A stretch of 64,000 nt of DNA from Cytobacillus oceanisediminis 2691 (GTDB lineage: Bacteria; Bacillota; Bacilli; Bacillales; Cytobacillaceae): NCBI RefSeq assembly GCF_000294775.2, contig NZ_CP015506.1:3509501-3573500 (forward strand), in the 5' to 3' direction. Positions 25,506 through 35,011 of the stretch are shown one piece after another. The notes beneath the pieces were generated by a model that saw nothing but the letters and a program-made list of their open reading frames with translations, searched no databases and was not told where the DNA came from. Every line of letters begins with the position of its first letter. Position 1 is the stretch's first letter. A program made the position numbers and the translations under genes.

Positions 25506-26627
25506 TTATTTTGCTGTCAGAGCTTTAACATTCTCCGCTGACATTCCAGCAATATTGCTTAAAACTTCCTCATTATGTTCTCCCAGTTTTGGAGGGCCAG
25601 TCAATGCTGAGTCAATTCCTCCATGCATTTTAACTAAAGGGTAATTCCCGTCTTGTTCATAAATCTCCTTAAAAAGTGGAAAGTCTTTTAATTCACCCGT
25701 CTCCAATACCGGAGTCAGGCAGCAATCAACTCTTTGCCCGAATTCAGTCCACTCTTTTAATGTCCTGCTTTTAAATAATTCGGTCATCTCCAAATATACA
25801 GGATTATTGCCAGAAGCACGGGAGAAATGGGAATCAATCCAATCCTCCCTGCCGGCACTCTTGCAGAAGTTAATCCAAAACTTCGGCTCTAATGCAGCAA
25901 GAGCAGCAAACCTCGCATCCTTTGTTTCATAAATAGAGTAGGCGACGATCTCCCCGCTTAGTACCGATAGCCCATTTGAATAACCCGTTTCGTTTTCAAT
26001 CAGCAAATGGTTTCCCATGATGGAAGCCATCACTTCAGCAATGGAAATGCAGTGATGCCCGCCATTTCCGGAAATCCTGCTGGAAAGCAGGGCTGCCAGT
26101 ATCCTTTCACTCGCGGCCATTCCTCCCATAAAGTCCGCTATTGTATTGGACGGGTGAACAGGACGGCCGCTGGGGTCCTTCAGCTGGGAAAGGGCGCCGC
26201 TTACTGCCATATAGTTTAAATCATGGCTGCCTAAATATTGATAGTCTTCATTGCCCCCGTAGCCTGTAAGGGAGCAATAAACGATAGCAGGCTTGTGTCT
26301 TTTTACAGTCTCATAATCAAGTCCGAGCTTTTTCATGACCCCTGGCCGAAAGCTTTCCAGCACGGCATGACTTTCAGAAATCAGCTTTAGGGCTGCATTT
26401 CTTCCATCCTCACTCTTCAGATTGAGTGTAATGCTTTTTTTACCGCGGTTGTTGGCGGCAAACACGGCTCCTGTACCCTCTATTTTAATATCCAGCTGCC
26501 TTGCGGGGTCACCAGTCAAGGATTCAACCTTAATCACTTCAGCTCCAAGCTCTGCAAGTCTCTGGGAAGCAAACGGACCGGGGAGATAATTGGAAAAATC
26601 AATTACTCTAATGCCTTTTAACATCAT
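25506..26627 (-). CDS. CaiB/BaiF-family protein, resembling alpha-methylacyl-CoA racemase
   Basis: A 373-residue class III CoA-transferase-fold enzyme. N-terminal IRVIDFSNYLPGPFASQRLAELGAEVIKVE, read as two segments, is the CoA-binding start; GSHDLNYMAVSGALS (His135-Asp136) and NTIADFMGGM (Asp165) match the AMACR active-site His/Asp pair better than a transferase. AMACR epimerises 2-methylacyl-CoA esters so that beta-oxidation can proceed. Last gene of a cluster with a ligase, thiolase and acyl-CoA dehydrogenase, which supports a degradative role. A CoA-transferase remains possible. Confidence 0.82.
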   Translation of the reverse strand: MMLKGIRVIDFSNYLPGPFASQRLAELGAEVIKVESLTGDPARQLDIKIEGTGAVFAANNRGKKSITLNLKSEDGRNAALKLISESHAVLESFRPGVMKKLGLDYETVKRHKPAIVYCSLTGYGGNEDYQYLGSHDLNYMAVSGALSQLKDPSGRPVHPSNTIADFMGGMAASERILAALLSSRISGNGGHHCISIAEVMASIMGNHLLIENETGYSNGLSVLSGEIVAYSIYETKDARFAALAALEPKFWINFCKSAGREDWIDSHFSRASGNNPVYLEMTELFKSRTLKEWTEFGQRVDCCLTPVLETGELKDFPLFKEIYEQDGNYPLVKMHGGIDSALTGPPKLGEHNEEVLSNIAGMSAENVKALTAK

Positions 26628-26644
26628 GCATCCCTTTCTTCCGG

Positions 26645-28213
26645 CTAAATTTTTCCGTCAGCGAACAGATCCTCCAGCTGCTTTCTGAGCATAAACTTTT
26701 GAATCTTGCCGCTCGCATTCCTTGGCAGAGCTTCACAGAATACGTATTTTCTCGGCCGCTTATAATTAGCAAGTTCATCACTATTCCTGCACAGTTCATC
26801 CAGCTCATTTTCAGATAGTGCCGGATCTTTTTTAACTACAAATGCTGTGACCGTCTCACCCCAGCGGTCATCAGGCTGGCCGATCACTGCCACATCCAGT
26901 ACGCCATTATGCGTATATAAAATATCTTCCACTTCCCTAGGGTAAATGTTTTCACCGCCGCTAATGATCATATCATCGACTCTGTCTTTAACGTACAAGT
27001 AGCCTTCGTCATCCAGATATCCTATGTCACCTGAATGGTACCAGCCCCCATGCATGGCAAGATCGTTTGCCTCATCCCGATTAAAATAACCACTCATCAT
27101 GCATGGACCTTTTACGATGATTTCACCTGTTTCCCCTGTCGGCACCACATCCTCAGGATCTGATGGACCATTTTCATTCGGCCTTACAATCCTAATCTCA
27201 TGATTTAAACATGCCTGCCCGGCAGACCCTGCTTTCCGGATTTGATCATTTTCAGATAAAAACGTAATCGCTGGCCCCATCTCGGTCATTCCATATGCCT
27301 GTACGAGGGATATGCCTAATTTTTCCCGGCAGGCATAAACAAGTGCCGGAGCCATTGGAGCTGCTCCATACAGTCCCAGCTTCAGGCTTTCCAGGTTATA
27401 ATGGCTTAAGTTTTCCTGCAGCAGCATATTCCACATGGTAGGTGCTGCAAAAAACTTTGTAATCTTCTCATCTGAGATTAACTGTAATACTTCTTTTGCA
27501 TCAAAGTGATGGAGGATGGTATTTTTTGCCCCCACATGCACCCTTGGCAAAAAGGCACAGTGAAGCTCTGCACAGTGGAACATTGGTGCAGTCACGAGAC
27601 CATTGTCACTGCTTTCAAGCTTGGTGGCTCCTATTACGATTAAACTATGTTCAGCCATATCCCGGTGCCTGTGGACAACTCCTTTTGGCCTTCCCGTGGT
27701 ACCGCTTGTGTACATGATCGCGTATAAGTCATTTTCGTCCATTTCTATTTCAATTTCATCGTGTGATGCTGCATCCACTTTTTCCCGATAGGATGAAGCA
27801 TATCCGGGTGCCTTGTCATCAATGTACCAAAAGGCTGTATGCGGAAAACGTTTAGCAATTGGGGTAATGCCGGATTCCAGCATTTGTTCAAATAACACTA
27901 CTTTTGGCTCTGCATCCTGAAGGATATAAGCAACTTCTTCTGACATCAGCCTAAAGTTGATCGGATTAAAAATGGCGCCGATTTTTGCACATGCAAAAAA
28001 TGCTGTTGCAAGCTCCTCAGTATTAAAAAGGTAGGTTGAAACCCTGTCACCCTTCCTGACTCCCTCATTCATTAAGGCATTCGCCAATTTATTGATCTCA
28101 AGGCTCCATTCCTTATAGGTAAGACGCAGATTTTTTCTGACATCATACAGGGCTTCTTTATTCGGAAATTTTCCGGCAGTTAGATCGAAAATTCTTCCAA
28201 TAGTAGTAGTCAT
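26645..28213 (-). CDS. AMP-forming acyl-CoA synthetase
   Basis: A 522-residue ANL ligase. P-loop AIMYTSGTTGRPKGVVH, LVQAYGMTEMGPA, hinge YHSGDIGYLDDEGYLYVKDRVDDM (in two pieces) followed by SGGENIYPREVE, and the C-terminal catalytic Lys in LPRNASGKIQKF. It forms acyl-CoA from a free acid for the dehydrogenase and thiolase encoded upstream in the same cluster. The ATG at 28213 has GGAGGA seven bases upstream; ATG 28219 is too close. Chain length cannot be read from sequence. Confidence 0.9.
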   Translation of the reverse strand: MTTTIGRIFDLTAGKFPNKEALYDVRKNLRLTYKEWSLEINKLANALMNEGVRKGDRVSTYLFNTEELATAFFACAKIGAIFNPINFRLMSEEVAYILQDAEPKVVLFEQMLESGITPIAKRFPHTAFWYIDDKAPGYASSYREKVDAASHDEIEIEMDENDLYAIMYTSGTTGRPKGVVHRHRDMAEHSLIVIGATKLESSDNGLVTAPMFHCAELHCAFLPRVHVGAKNTILHHFDAKEVLQLISDEKITKFFAAPTMWNMLLQENLSHYNLESLKLGLYGAAPMAPALVYACREKLGISLVQAYGMTEMGPAITFLSENDQIRKAGSAGQACLNHEIRIVRPNENGPSDPEDVVPTGETGEIIVKGPCMMSGYFNRDEANDLAMHGGWYHSGDIGYLDDEGYLYVKDRVDDMIISGGENIYPREVEDILYTHNGVLDVAVIGQPDDRWGETVTAFVVKKDPALSENELDELCRNSDELANYKRPRKYVFCEALPRNASGKIQKFMLRKQLEDLFADGKI

Positions 28214-28232
28214 TTTCATTCCTCCCCATTCT

Positions 28233-29384
28233 TCAGTCTAAACGTTCAATAATAGTCGCATTTGCCATACCAAGGCCTTCACACATGGTCTGAAGTCCAT
28301 AGCGCCCCCCTGTTCTTTCTAGTTCATGTATCATGGTGACCATCAGCCGTGCACCGCTGCCTCCCAAAGGATGGCCGAGTGCAATGGCTCCGCCGTTTGG
28401 GTTAAGCTTTGCAGGGTCGGCTCCAGTTTCTTTCAGCCAGGCAAGCGGAACAGGAGCGAACGCTTCGTTCACTTCAAACACATCGATGTCCTCAATAGCC
28501 AGTCCAGCATTCTTTAACACTTTCTCGGTTGCAGGTATCGGTCCAGTCAGCATTAAAGTAGGATCAGAGCCAACTGCTGTGCGGGAAAGTATCCTGAATC
28601 TCGGCTTCATTCCAAGCTCCTCTGCTTTATCGCGTGACATAATTAATAGTGCTGCGGCTCCATCACTGATTTGACTTGAATTTCCTGCATGAATGACCCC
28701 ATTCTCCTTAAAAACAGCCCTTAAACTTCCAAGTGCTTCCAGCGACGTTTCCTTTCTGGGGCCAGAGTCCTCCGAAACCGTCATGAGCTGTCCATCAGGC
28801 AATTTCACATTTAATGGTGCAATCTCTCTCTCAAAACGTCCTTCGTCCTGGGCTTTTAAAGCCTTTTGGTGGCTCTCTAATGAATAGCGATCAAGTTCTT
28901 CTCTTGTAAAACCATATTTTTCAGCAATGCGTTCAGCTGATAAGCCCTGGTGGATGATTTCATGTTTGTCTGTCAGTTTTTCACTGAATCCTACCCCCTG
29001 ATAACTGGAGCCGATTGGGACACGGGACATGCTTTCGACACCGCCTGCGATAACAATTTCCATATCTCCCGCCAAAACCGCCTGAGCTGCAAAATGGACA
29101 GCCTGCTGGCTGGAGCCGCATTGACGGTCAATGGTGGTACCTGGCACTTCAATCGGAAACCCTGCGATCAAAGCTGCGACCCTTGCAATATCCCCTGTTT
29201 GTTCGCCTATTTGCGAGACACATCCAAGAATGACATCATCAATAATTTGCGGATCTATACCTGCACGTTCGACAAGTGCCATTAGTGCTTCAGCAGCCAG
29301 ATCATCCGCCCTGATATCTTTTAAAAAGCCGTTTTTTCTTCCTACCGGCGTTCTGACACCTTCGACGATGACAGCTTCACGCAT
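28233..29384 (-). CDS. Thiolase (acetyl-CoA C-acyltransferase)
   Basis: A 383-residue thiolase. Acyl-accepting Cys89 (DRQCGSSQQ), GHP motif His338 (IALGHPLGGSGAR) and the second active-site Cys at 368 (CEGLGMANATI) are all present, so it should be active. It cleaves 3-ketoacyl-CoA to acyl-CoA plus acetyl- or propionyl-CoA in the cytoplasm. ATG start; GGAGGAGT lies upstream. Twelve bases after the acyl-CoA dehydrogenase stop and 19 before the ligase start, so the four genes form one operon. Confidence 0.93.
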   Translation of the reverse strand: MREAVIVEGVRTPVGRKNGFLKDIRADDLAAEALMALVERAGIDPQIIDDVILGCVSQIGEQTGDIARVAALIAGFPIEVPGTTIDRQCGSSQQAVHFAAQAVLAGDMEIVIAGGVESMSRVPIGSSYQGVGFSEKLTDKHEIIHQGLSAERIAEKYGFTREELDRYSLESHQKALKAQDEGRFEREIAPLNVKLPDGQLMTVSEDSGPRKETSLEALGSLRAVFKENGVIHAGNSSQISDGAAALLIMSRDKAEELGMKPRFRILSRTAVGSDPTLMLTGPIPATEKVLKNAGLAIEDIDVFEVNEAFAPVPLAWLKETGADPAKLNPNGGAIALGHPLGGSGARLMVTMIHELERTGGRYGLQTMCEGLGMANATIIERLD

Positions 29385-29396
29385 GTTTACTCCTCC

Positions 29397-30542
29397 TTAT
29401 AAACCCATGTTCTTCGCAATAATGGTTTTCATGATTTCATTTGTACCTGCATATATGCTGGCAACCGGTATATCCCTGTATCTCCTTGCAATCTCGTATT
29501 CTTCCATATAGCCATAGCCGCCATGAAGCTGCATGCATTCTGCGGCAATATTCCGGGCATTTTCTGTAAGCTTCCATTTCGCCATGGAGACTTTTGTAAC
29601 TACATCTTTGCCTGCCATATGTTCTGTGATCAATTGATCAAGGAACGACCTTCCCATCTCTATATCTGTTGCCATTTCGGCAATCTTAAATTGAGTGTTT
29701 TGAAATTGGCTGACCGGTCTTCCGAATGCCTCGCGATTCTTAACATAATTCATTGTTAAATTAAGCATTTCCTCTGCAGCCACCTGTGCAGCGATTGCTA
29801 CGACAAGTCTTTCCTGCTGCAGCTTTTCCATCAAATAAAGAAAACCTTTCCCTTCTTCTCCAATCAGATTTTCTTTCGGAACCTTACAATCTTCAAAAAT
29901 TAACTCTGCCGTATCCTGACAGTGAAGTCCGACCTTGTTTAATTTTCTTCCCCTTGTAAACCCCTTGGTTTCCCTCTCGACCGCAAGCAAGCTTACTCCT
30001 TTATGCCGGGGAACTGCATTGGGATTGGTTTTACAGGCAATGATGATTAAATCGGAATGAATTCCATTGGTTATAAAGGTCTTTTCGCCATTCACTATGT
30101 AATGGTCCCCTTCAAGTCTTGCTGTCGTTCTGATGCCGGCTAAATCAGATCCGGCGCCAGGTTCAGTCATTGCGATAGCAGTAATGATTTCTCCTGCCGC
30201 ACACTTTTGCAGCCACCTTTCCTTTTGCTCATCTGTTCCATAAGCAGTAATATACGGAACAACGATATCATTGTGAAGCCCAATTCCCACCATGCCTGAG
30301 CCAACACGTTCAAGTTCTTCATTGATGACTACTGAGAAGCCCCAATCAACGCTGCTTCCGCCATATTTTTCTTCAATATCAGGGCATAAAAAACCCTGCT
30401 CCCCCATCTTGCACCAAAAATCCCGGGGAATGATCCTGTCCTCTTCCCATTTGTCATAATTCGGATAGGCTTCCTTCTCTAAAAACTTACGCAGTGATTG
30501 CCGAAAAATTTCATGCTCTTCCTGTATGTATGAAGCAGCCAT
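29397..30542 (-). CDS. Acyl-CoA dehydrogenase, long-chain/isovaleryl type by base position
   Basis: A 381-residue flavoenzyme. Visible: AMTEPGAGSDLAGIRTTA (FAD/substrate), ITNGIHSD, REAFGRPVSQFQ and IYAGTNEIM. The position that is Glu in medium- and short-chain enzymes (IYEGT) is Ala here, whereas LQQERLVVA (Glu244) has the helix-G Glu used as base in LCAD and isovaleryl-CoA dehydrogenase. This suggests long or branched acyl substrates. It oxidises acyl-CoA to enoyl-CoA and passes electrons to ETF. The ATG at 30542 has GGAGG; the frame extends to 30578 without one. First gene of the operon. Confidence 0.92.
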   Translation of the reverse strand: MAASYIQEEHEIFRQSLRKFLEKEAYPNYDKWEEDRIIPRDFWCKMGEQGFLCPDIEEKYGGSSVDWGFSVVINEELERVGSGMVGIGLHNDIVVPYITAYGTDEQKERWLQKCAAGEIITAIAMTEPGAGSDLAGIRTTARLEGDHYIVNGEKTFITNGIHSDLIIIACKTNPNAVPRHKGVSLLAVERETKGFTRGRKLNKVGLHCQDTAELIFEDCKVPKENLIGEEGKGFLYLMEKLQQERLVVAIAAQVAAEEMLNLTMNYVKNREAFGRPVSQFQNTQFKIAEMATDIEMGRSFLDQLITEHMAGKDVVTKVSMAKWKLTENARNIAAECMQLHGGYGYMEEYEIARRYRDIPVASIYAGTNEIMKTIIAKNMGL

Positions 30543-30669
30543 ATTATGATCCTCCGAATCTAAAATTTTTTTTGACATAACACAAAGTACTATTCCTCAC
30601 CTTTGAAAAGGCTTACATTTATATTGTACAATAATTATCGATATTTTTAGAACATTAAAATAATTTTTC

Positions 30670-30707
30670 AAAAAAAGAACCTATTCTATGCAGAAAGGGC
30701 AGGTTCT
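30670..30707 (-). terminator. Terminator after the SDR gene
   Basis: Stem AGAACCT/AGGTTCT with an inner TTCT/AGAA pairing, followed on the minus strand by seven T. Confidence 0.82.
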
Positions 30708-30711
30708 CTAT

Positions 30712-31479
30712 TTACTTAGGCTGCATACGGATGCCGCCATCCAGACGGATCGTTTCTCCATTCAGCATCGGATTCACTAAAATACTCTCAGCCAGCCTGG
30801 CATACTCCTCAGGATATCCCAGTCTTGAAGGAAAGGGCACCATTTTCCCCAATGAATCCCTTGCCTCATCAGGCAGTGAATCAAACATAGGTGTATTAAA
30901 CAATCCAGGGGCAATCGTCATAACACGAATCCCATAATCCGCCAGCTCTCTGGCAATTGGCAAGGTCATGGCAACCACACCGCCTTTCGATGCACTATAT
31001 GCAGCCTGGCCAATTTGTCCTTCAAAGGCTGCTACGGAAGCAGTGTTAATAATGACGCCTCTTTCATCTTGATCATTCGGATCATTCTTTGCCATTTGTT
31101 CAGCAGCCAGGCGAATGACATTAAAAGTCCCGACCAGATTAATCGTTATGACCTTTTGGAACATATCCAGTGTGTGGACTCCCTTTCTGCCAAGCAGCTT
31201 GGCGGCAATTCCGATGCCGGCGCAGTTAACGGCAGTATTAAAGCTGCCAAATTTTTCAGAAGCGAATGCAATTGCTCCCTGCACGTCTTCTTCTTTTGTT
31301 ACATCCGTTTTAAAAAAATAAACATTCCCTCCCAGTTCCTTGATAAGATGGCTTGCCCGATCTTCCGCCAAATCTGCAATAAGAACTTTTCCGCCGCATC
31401 CGGCTATTTTTCTCACAGTCGCCTCGCCAAGCCCTGAGGCGCCGCCAGTGATTATGGCCCTGCAATCTTTCAATTCCAT
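30712..31479 (-). CDS. SDR-family 3-hydroxyacyl-CoA dehydrogenase (HSD17B10-like)
   Basis: A 255-residue short-chain dehydrogenase. Nucleotide motif TGGASGLG (11-18), NCAG at about 85, catalytic Ser148, Tyr161 and Lys165 (YSASK). LDMFQKVITINLVGTFNVIRL and the C-terminal NGETIRLDGGIRMQPK are characteristic of the type 10 17-beta-HSD / 2-methyl-3-hydroxybutyryl-CoA dehydrogenase group. It would catalyse the third beta-oxidation step, including for 2-methyl-branched acyl-CoA. ATG at 31479 has AGGAGG; the frame is open to 31599 without support. Own terminator, so separate from the downstream acyl-CoA dehydrogenase operon. Confidence 0.9.
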   Translation of the reverse strand: MELKDCRAIITGGASGLGEATVRKIAGCGGKVLIADLAEDRASHLIKELGGNVYFFKTDVTKEEDVQGAIAFASEKFGSFNTAVNCAGIGIAAKLLGRKGVHTLDMFQKVITINLVGTFNVIRLAAEQMAKNDPNDQDERGVIINTASVAAFEGQIGQAAYSASKGGVVAMTLPIARELADYGIRVMTIAPGLFNTPMFDSLPDEARDSLGKMVPFPSRLGYPEEYARLAESILVNPMLNGETIRLDGGIRMQPK

Positions 31480-31596
31480 AGTGAACCTCCTTTTATTAAT
31501 CAGGTTTTCTATGAAGACATTTCCATTAAGAATGGAGATTTTCCTGCTGACTGGCCGAATTCCCTGCTGATTATTTATCAATTCCTTGTAATTGCA

Positions 31597-31629
31597 CAAA
31601 AAAACAGCTCCTTTTCAGAAGCTGTTTTT
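31597..31629 (-). terminator. Terminator after the ECF sigma gene
   Basis: Stem AAAAACAGCT/AGCTGTTTTT with ten-base loop, then more T on the minus strand. Confidence 0.88.
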
Positions 31630-32151
31630 CTATGCCAAATACCGATCGCCAAGAATTTCTCTAAGGTGCTGCCTGACCCGATACAATTTAGTTTTGACAG
31701 TATTTGGGTTGAGATGGAGAATGTCCGCTATTTCTTTCTCTTTCAGCCCGTGCTTTGTTTTAAGCAGGAAAACCCTTTTCTGTTCATAGGAGAGGGAATC
31801 CACATAAGCGTATATCTGCTCCTCAAGCAAATTAACTTCTGCTTCCTGCCCAGCATCAATAAATTTACTTTCCATGCAGTTTTCAAAATCAAAAGAATCC
31901 TGTATTCTCTCATTTGTCCTTCTTTCTTTCCGGACAAAATCAATCGCAGTTCTAGTTGCAATCGAGGATAACCAGGCCCCCAGCTTTTCCTGATCATCAA
32001 TGCTGTCCATTTTTTTATATGCTTTGAGCAGGGATTCCTGCACAACATCCTGTGCAAGATAATGATCCCGAGTTATATTATAAGCAATATGATAGAGCCG
32101 TTTATTGTAGAGCCTGCAGATCTCTCTCATATCCATTGAAGGTTTAATCAC
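31630..32151 (-). CDS. ECF-type RNA polymerase sigma factor
   Basis: A 173-residue sigma-70 family protein with regions 2 and 4 only. Region 2: YHIAYNITRDHYLAQDVVQESLLKAYKK (in two pieces), then WLSSIATRTAIDFVRKE; region 4: LSYEQKRVFLLKTKHGLKEKEIADIL followed by NTVKTKLYRVRQHL. GTG start with GGGGG about seven bases upstream. The gene follows the ABC permease by 33 bases and precedes a strong terminator. No anti-sigma gene is adjacent, which is unusual; the large extracytoplasmic domain of the permease could take that role, but that is speculation. Confidence 0.9.
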   Translation of the reverse strand: MIKPSMDMREICRLYNKRLYHIAYNITRDHYLAQDVVQESLLKAYKKMDSIDDQEKLGAWLSSIATRTAIDFVRKERRTNERIQDSFDFENCMESKFIDAGQEAEVNLLEEQIYAYVDSLSYEQKRVFLLKTKHGLKEKEIADILHLNPNTVKTKLYRVRQHLREILGDRYLA

Positions 32152-32184
32152 TTTAATCCCCCTCTCCTATAGGTTTCTAACCTT

Positions 32185-34140
32185 TTATTGAAGCCGTTCT
32201 TTTATAAAGTCTGGAACTGTTTTTTCCGTGAAGCTTTTAATATCAATTGTCCTTTGCTCATCAAAATAGAACGCAATAATATAGTCTCCATCCACGAATC
32301 CTTCTGAATTCTTCAAGCTGCTTTCAATTTGTTCCTTATCCGTTAATTTGACGGCAGATTTGCTATCTCTCATTTCTTCAAAAACTTCTTCATACGAGTA
32401 CCCTGCTGCAAAGTTGATATCGATATCCTTCGCTTTTGCAGCCAAAGCATAAGAGATATCATTGCTGTTCACTCTTGCTTCATTCAGCAGTGACTTTTCT
32501 TCCAGCCATTTCTCAAATCTTGAATAAGAAGGATACCAGGGCATATAAGCTTTATTGCTGTCATTATAAAAAATCTCAATGTGCGCATATGGCTCGTCAC
32601 TTCCCTGGAGTTCTTCAAAGGAAGCAGAATCAACTTCTTCAGTTAATATCTCAATAGCCTCTTTTAGATCTTTATCGTCTGTAATGACCGCCCGCTTCGT
32701 AACTGGGCCAGTTGGAGTAATCGTCAATTTCGTTGCAGCATCTGCTGAAACCTGATAAATTTCATTTGTTGCCTTTTTATATTCATCTGATTCATAAATC
32801 AGCTTAAGAAATGGCTTGTATTCCTTTTTATTAATCCTGTAATCACGGATTAGCTTTTCACCATTCTTCAGTTCATACACGATAAAAACTGAATCGCGGC
32901 CCGGAATCTCCGCAAGCCTGTTTTCATCCTTTACAATCGTCTCATGAAATCTTCTGACCAAATCAATATTCTCGTATTCTTTCAAATATAAGGGTTCCTC
33001 AGTATCGATATCACTATAAAGGTAAAAACTCTCGCTAAAATGAACCCGCTCAATCTCATTGCCCCGTGGTATGCTTTTTTCATATTGAGTAAAGTCAAAT
33101 TGGAATAAGGCGAATAAAGCCGCCATTAAAGCTGTGTATGCAAGCAATCCTTTCATATTAATGGTCACACGCCATGATTTTTGCAGAACCATTTCGGCAG
33201 CCGCATATCCAATCAATGCTCCAAACACGTAGCCAGCTATAAGCCAGCTCATGCCGCCGCGCATCTCACCGAAATACCCTCCCCCTAAAAGCATCGTGCA
33301 AAAAGTTACACCATATTTAAAGATGGGTTTTGTAATCGGAAAAACCAGGGCATGGGAGACAGCCTCCATCCTTCTCCTTTTATAGATCTGCAAACCAAGA
33401 CAATACAGAGACAAAATAAGAAAGAGATAAATAACAGCCTCTGCGCTTGAGGGAGTGCGCATGTTCATCTGAGTTAGTGCAATTAAGGGAGAAAACTTCT
33501 CAAATTTGCTTGCCATATAATATTGGTCTGGATAGCCAAATAAATAGAATGGCAAATTAATAGAAACTAAAATGATCAGGCCTACAGGGAGCAAGAGGAA
33601 AATATACGTTAAAGCACCTTGAACGGCGGATAATCCCGTCAGCATTCCCACAGAAACTCCTGCCAGGTAAATCACAATATTAAACAAAAGGGTGATGCCC
33701 ACCCAATTGAATATCTCTCCAATTGAATAGAACTCCTGCAAATTCATGGGCTGGTACAGTATCAGAACTATCAAAGCAATGAGTAAAACCGGCGAAATTA
33801 ATAGCATGATGCCAGTTAAAGCATACTGATGAAAAATGGATGCCCGCTTGACTGGGAGACTGTGCATTAAATCGCTATATTGTTTTACCTGTGTGTATCT
33901 GAATAAGAACACTGACAAGATCACCGGCACTGATATATTAAAAATAAACTGGATTTGGAAGTTGTGTTGAAACAGATTGTCAATGTCCAGAAATTTCCGC
34001 TGTTCCTCTGAAGAATTCATTATTATATCAAGTGGAATAGCGAAGAACAGACCGAGAAAATATACAATGGAAACCCAGCCTACACTTCTGAAAATCGTTT
34101 TTAAAATTTCCCTTTTAACCAAGGATGTTCTGGACTGCAT
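32185..34140 (-). CDS. ABC transporter permease with large C-terminal domain (YtrC/DUF6449-like)
   Basis: About 651 residues. The N-terminal 330 carry around eight hydrophobic segments in ABC-2 style; after AYTALMAALFALFQFDF comes a soluble region of about 310 residues that probably faces outside and is rich in charged residues. The pattern resembles the permeases of Bacillus ytr-type operons; the soluble part may be the DUF6449 domain, which I could not verify. Two starts are possible: ATG 34140 (MQSRTSLVKRE) and ATG 34161, both inside the end of the ATPase gene. Partner of the ATPase encoded immediately upstream. Cargo unknown. Confidence 0.78.
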   Translation of the reverse strand: MQSRTSLVKREILKTIFRSVGWVSIVYFLGLFFAIPLDIIMNSSEEQRKFLDIDNLFQHNFQIQFIFNISVPVILSVFLFRYTQVKQYSDLMHSLPVKRASIFHQYALTGIMLLISPVLLIALIVLILYQPMNLQEFYSIGEIFNWVGITLLFNIVIYLAGVSVGMLTGLSAVQGALTYIFLLLPVGLIILVSINLPFYLFGYPDQYYMASKFEKFSPLIALTQMNMRTPSSAEAVIYLFLILSLYCLGLQIYKRRRMEAVSHALVFPITKPIFKYGVTFCTMLLGGGYFGEMRGGMSWLIAGYVFGALIGYAAAEMVLQKSWRVTINMKGLLAYTALMAALFALFQFDFTQYEKSIPRGNEIERVHFSESFYLYSDIDTEEPLYLKEYENIDLVRRFHETIVKDENRLAEIPGRDSVFIVYELKNGEKLIRDYRINKKEYKPFLKLIYESDEYKKATNEIYQVSADAATKLTITPTGPVTKRAVITDDKDLKEAIEILTEEVDSASFEELQGSDEPYAHIEIFYNDSNKAYMPWYPSYSRFEKWLEEKSLLNEARVNSNDISYALAAKAKDIDINFAAGYSYEEVFEEMRDSKSAVKLTDKEQIESSLKNSEGFVDGDYIIAFYFDEQRTIDIKSFTEKTVPDFIKERLQ

Positions 34141-35011
34141 ATCCAATATCCCCCATTTCATAGATGAAGATCTCCTCTAATGTAAGGGGAAGCATATCGA
34201 AAATCACAGGCTTAAATTGTTCTACATATGATGATATTTCCTTCGCATCTCCCTTTACAATGCAGATCATAATGCTGCCTCTTTTTTCTTTATGAAGGAT
34301 TTTCAGCGGATCGAAAATGGCTGGTACAGATCCTTTAAAAGCCACTTGAATCTTATGTGTATCTGTTTTAAGGTCATCCAGATCTTTTTCCAGGATCATA
34401 CGCCCTTTATGCATGATGCCAATAAAATCACATAAATCTTCCACTTCACGCAGGTTATGAGAGGAAATAAGGATGGTCATTTCTCTTTCGGCAACCTCAT
34501 CTATAAGCAGGCTTTTCACTTTTTTTCTCATGACCGGGTCCAGCCCATCCATAGGCTCATCCAAAATTAAAACTTCCGGCCTGGCAGACAAAGCCAGGAT
34601 AAAAGCAGCCTGCCTCTGAATGCCTTTTGAAAATCTATGAATCTTTTTATGTATGTCCATTTCAAAAATAGCAGCAAGTTCTTCAAAGCGGCCGTCATCC
34701 CATCTGCTGTAAATATTTTGATAAAATTGTGCCATTTGCTTAACTGTATATTGAGGCAGAAAATAGGGATGGTCCTGAATAAAAAAGATCCTTTCCTTAA
34801 TTACCGGATTTTCGAAGACCGGCTGGCCGTCAATGGCAACATACCCCTCATCCTCCACATAGATGCCTGCCAAAAGCTTCAAGAGCGTTGTTTTTCCGGC
34901 TCCATTGGAACCAAGCAAGCCGTATATGGACCCTTTATTGACTTCGATGGAGACATTTTCAACAGCCTCCATCTCCTCGAATGATTTACGTACATTACGG
35001 ATTTTGATCAT
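34115..35011 (-). CDS. ABC transporter ATP-binding protein (YtrB-like)
   Basis: A 298-residue ABC ATPase. Walker A GSNGAGKT (34-41), signature FSKGIQRQA (non-canonical, as in exporters of this group), Walker B VLILDEPMDGLDP, and switch histidine in ISSHNL. The C-terminal 70 residues are an accessory region. Start overlaps the GntR gene by 17 bases and the end overlaps the permease, so translation is coupled. With the GntR gene in front it matches the ytrA-ytrB arrangement, which in Bacillus responds to cell-wall antibiotics. Confidence 0.9.
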   Translation of the reverse strand: MIKIRNVRKSFEEMEAVENVSIEVNKGSIYGLLGSNGAGKTTLLKLLAGIYVEDEGYVAIDGQPVFENPVIKERIFFIQDHPYFLPQYTVKQMAQFYQNIYSRWDDGRFEELAAIFEMDIHKKIHRFSKGIQRQAAFILALSARPEVLILDEPMDGLDPVMRKKVKSLLIDEVAEREMTILISSHNLREVEDLCDFIGIMHKGRMILEKDLDDLKTDTHKIQVAFKGSVPAIFDPLKILHKEKRGSIMICIVKGDAKEISSYVEQFKPVIFDMLPLTLEEIFIYEMGDIGYAVQNILG

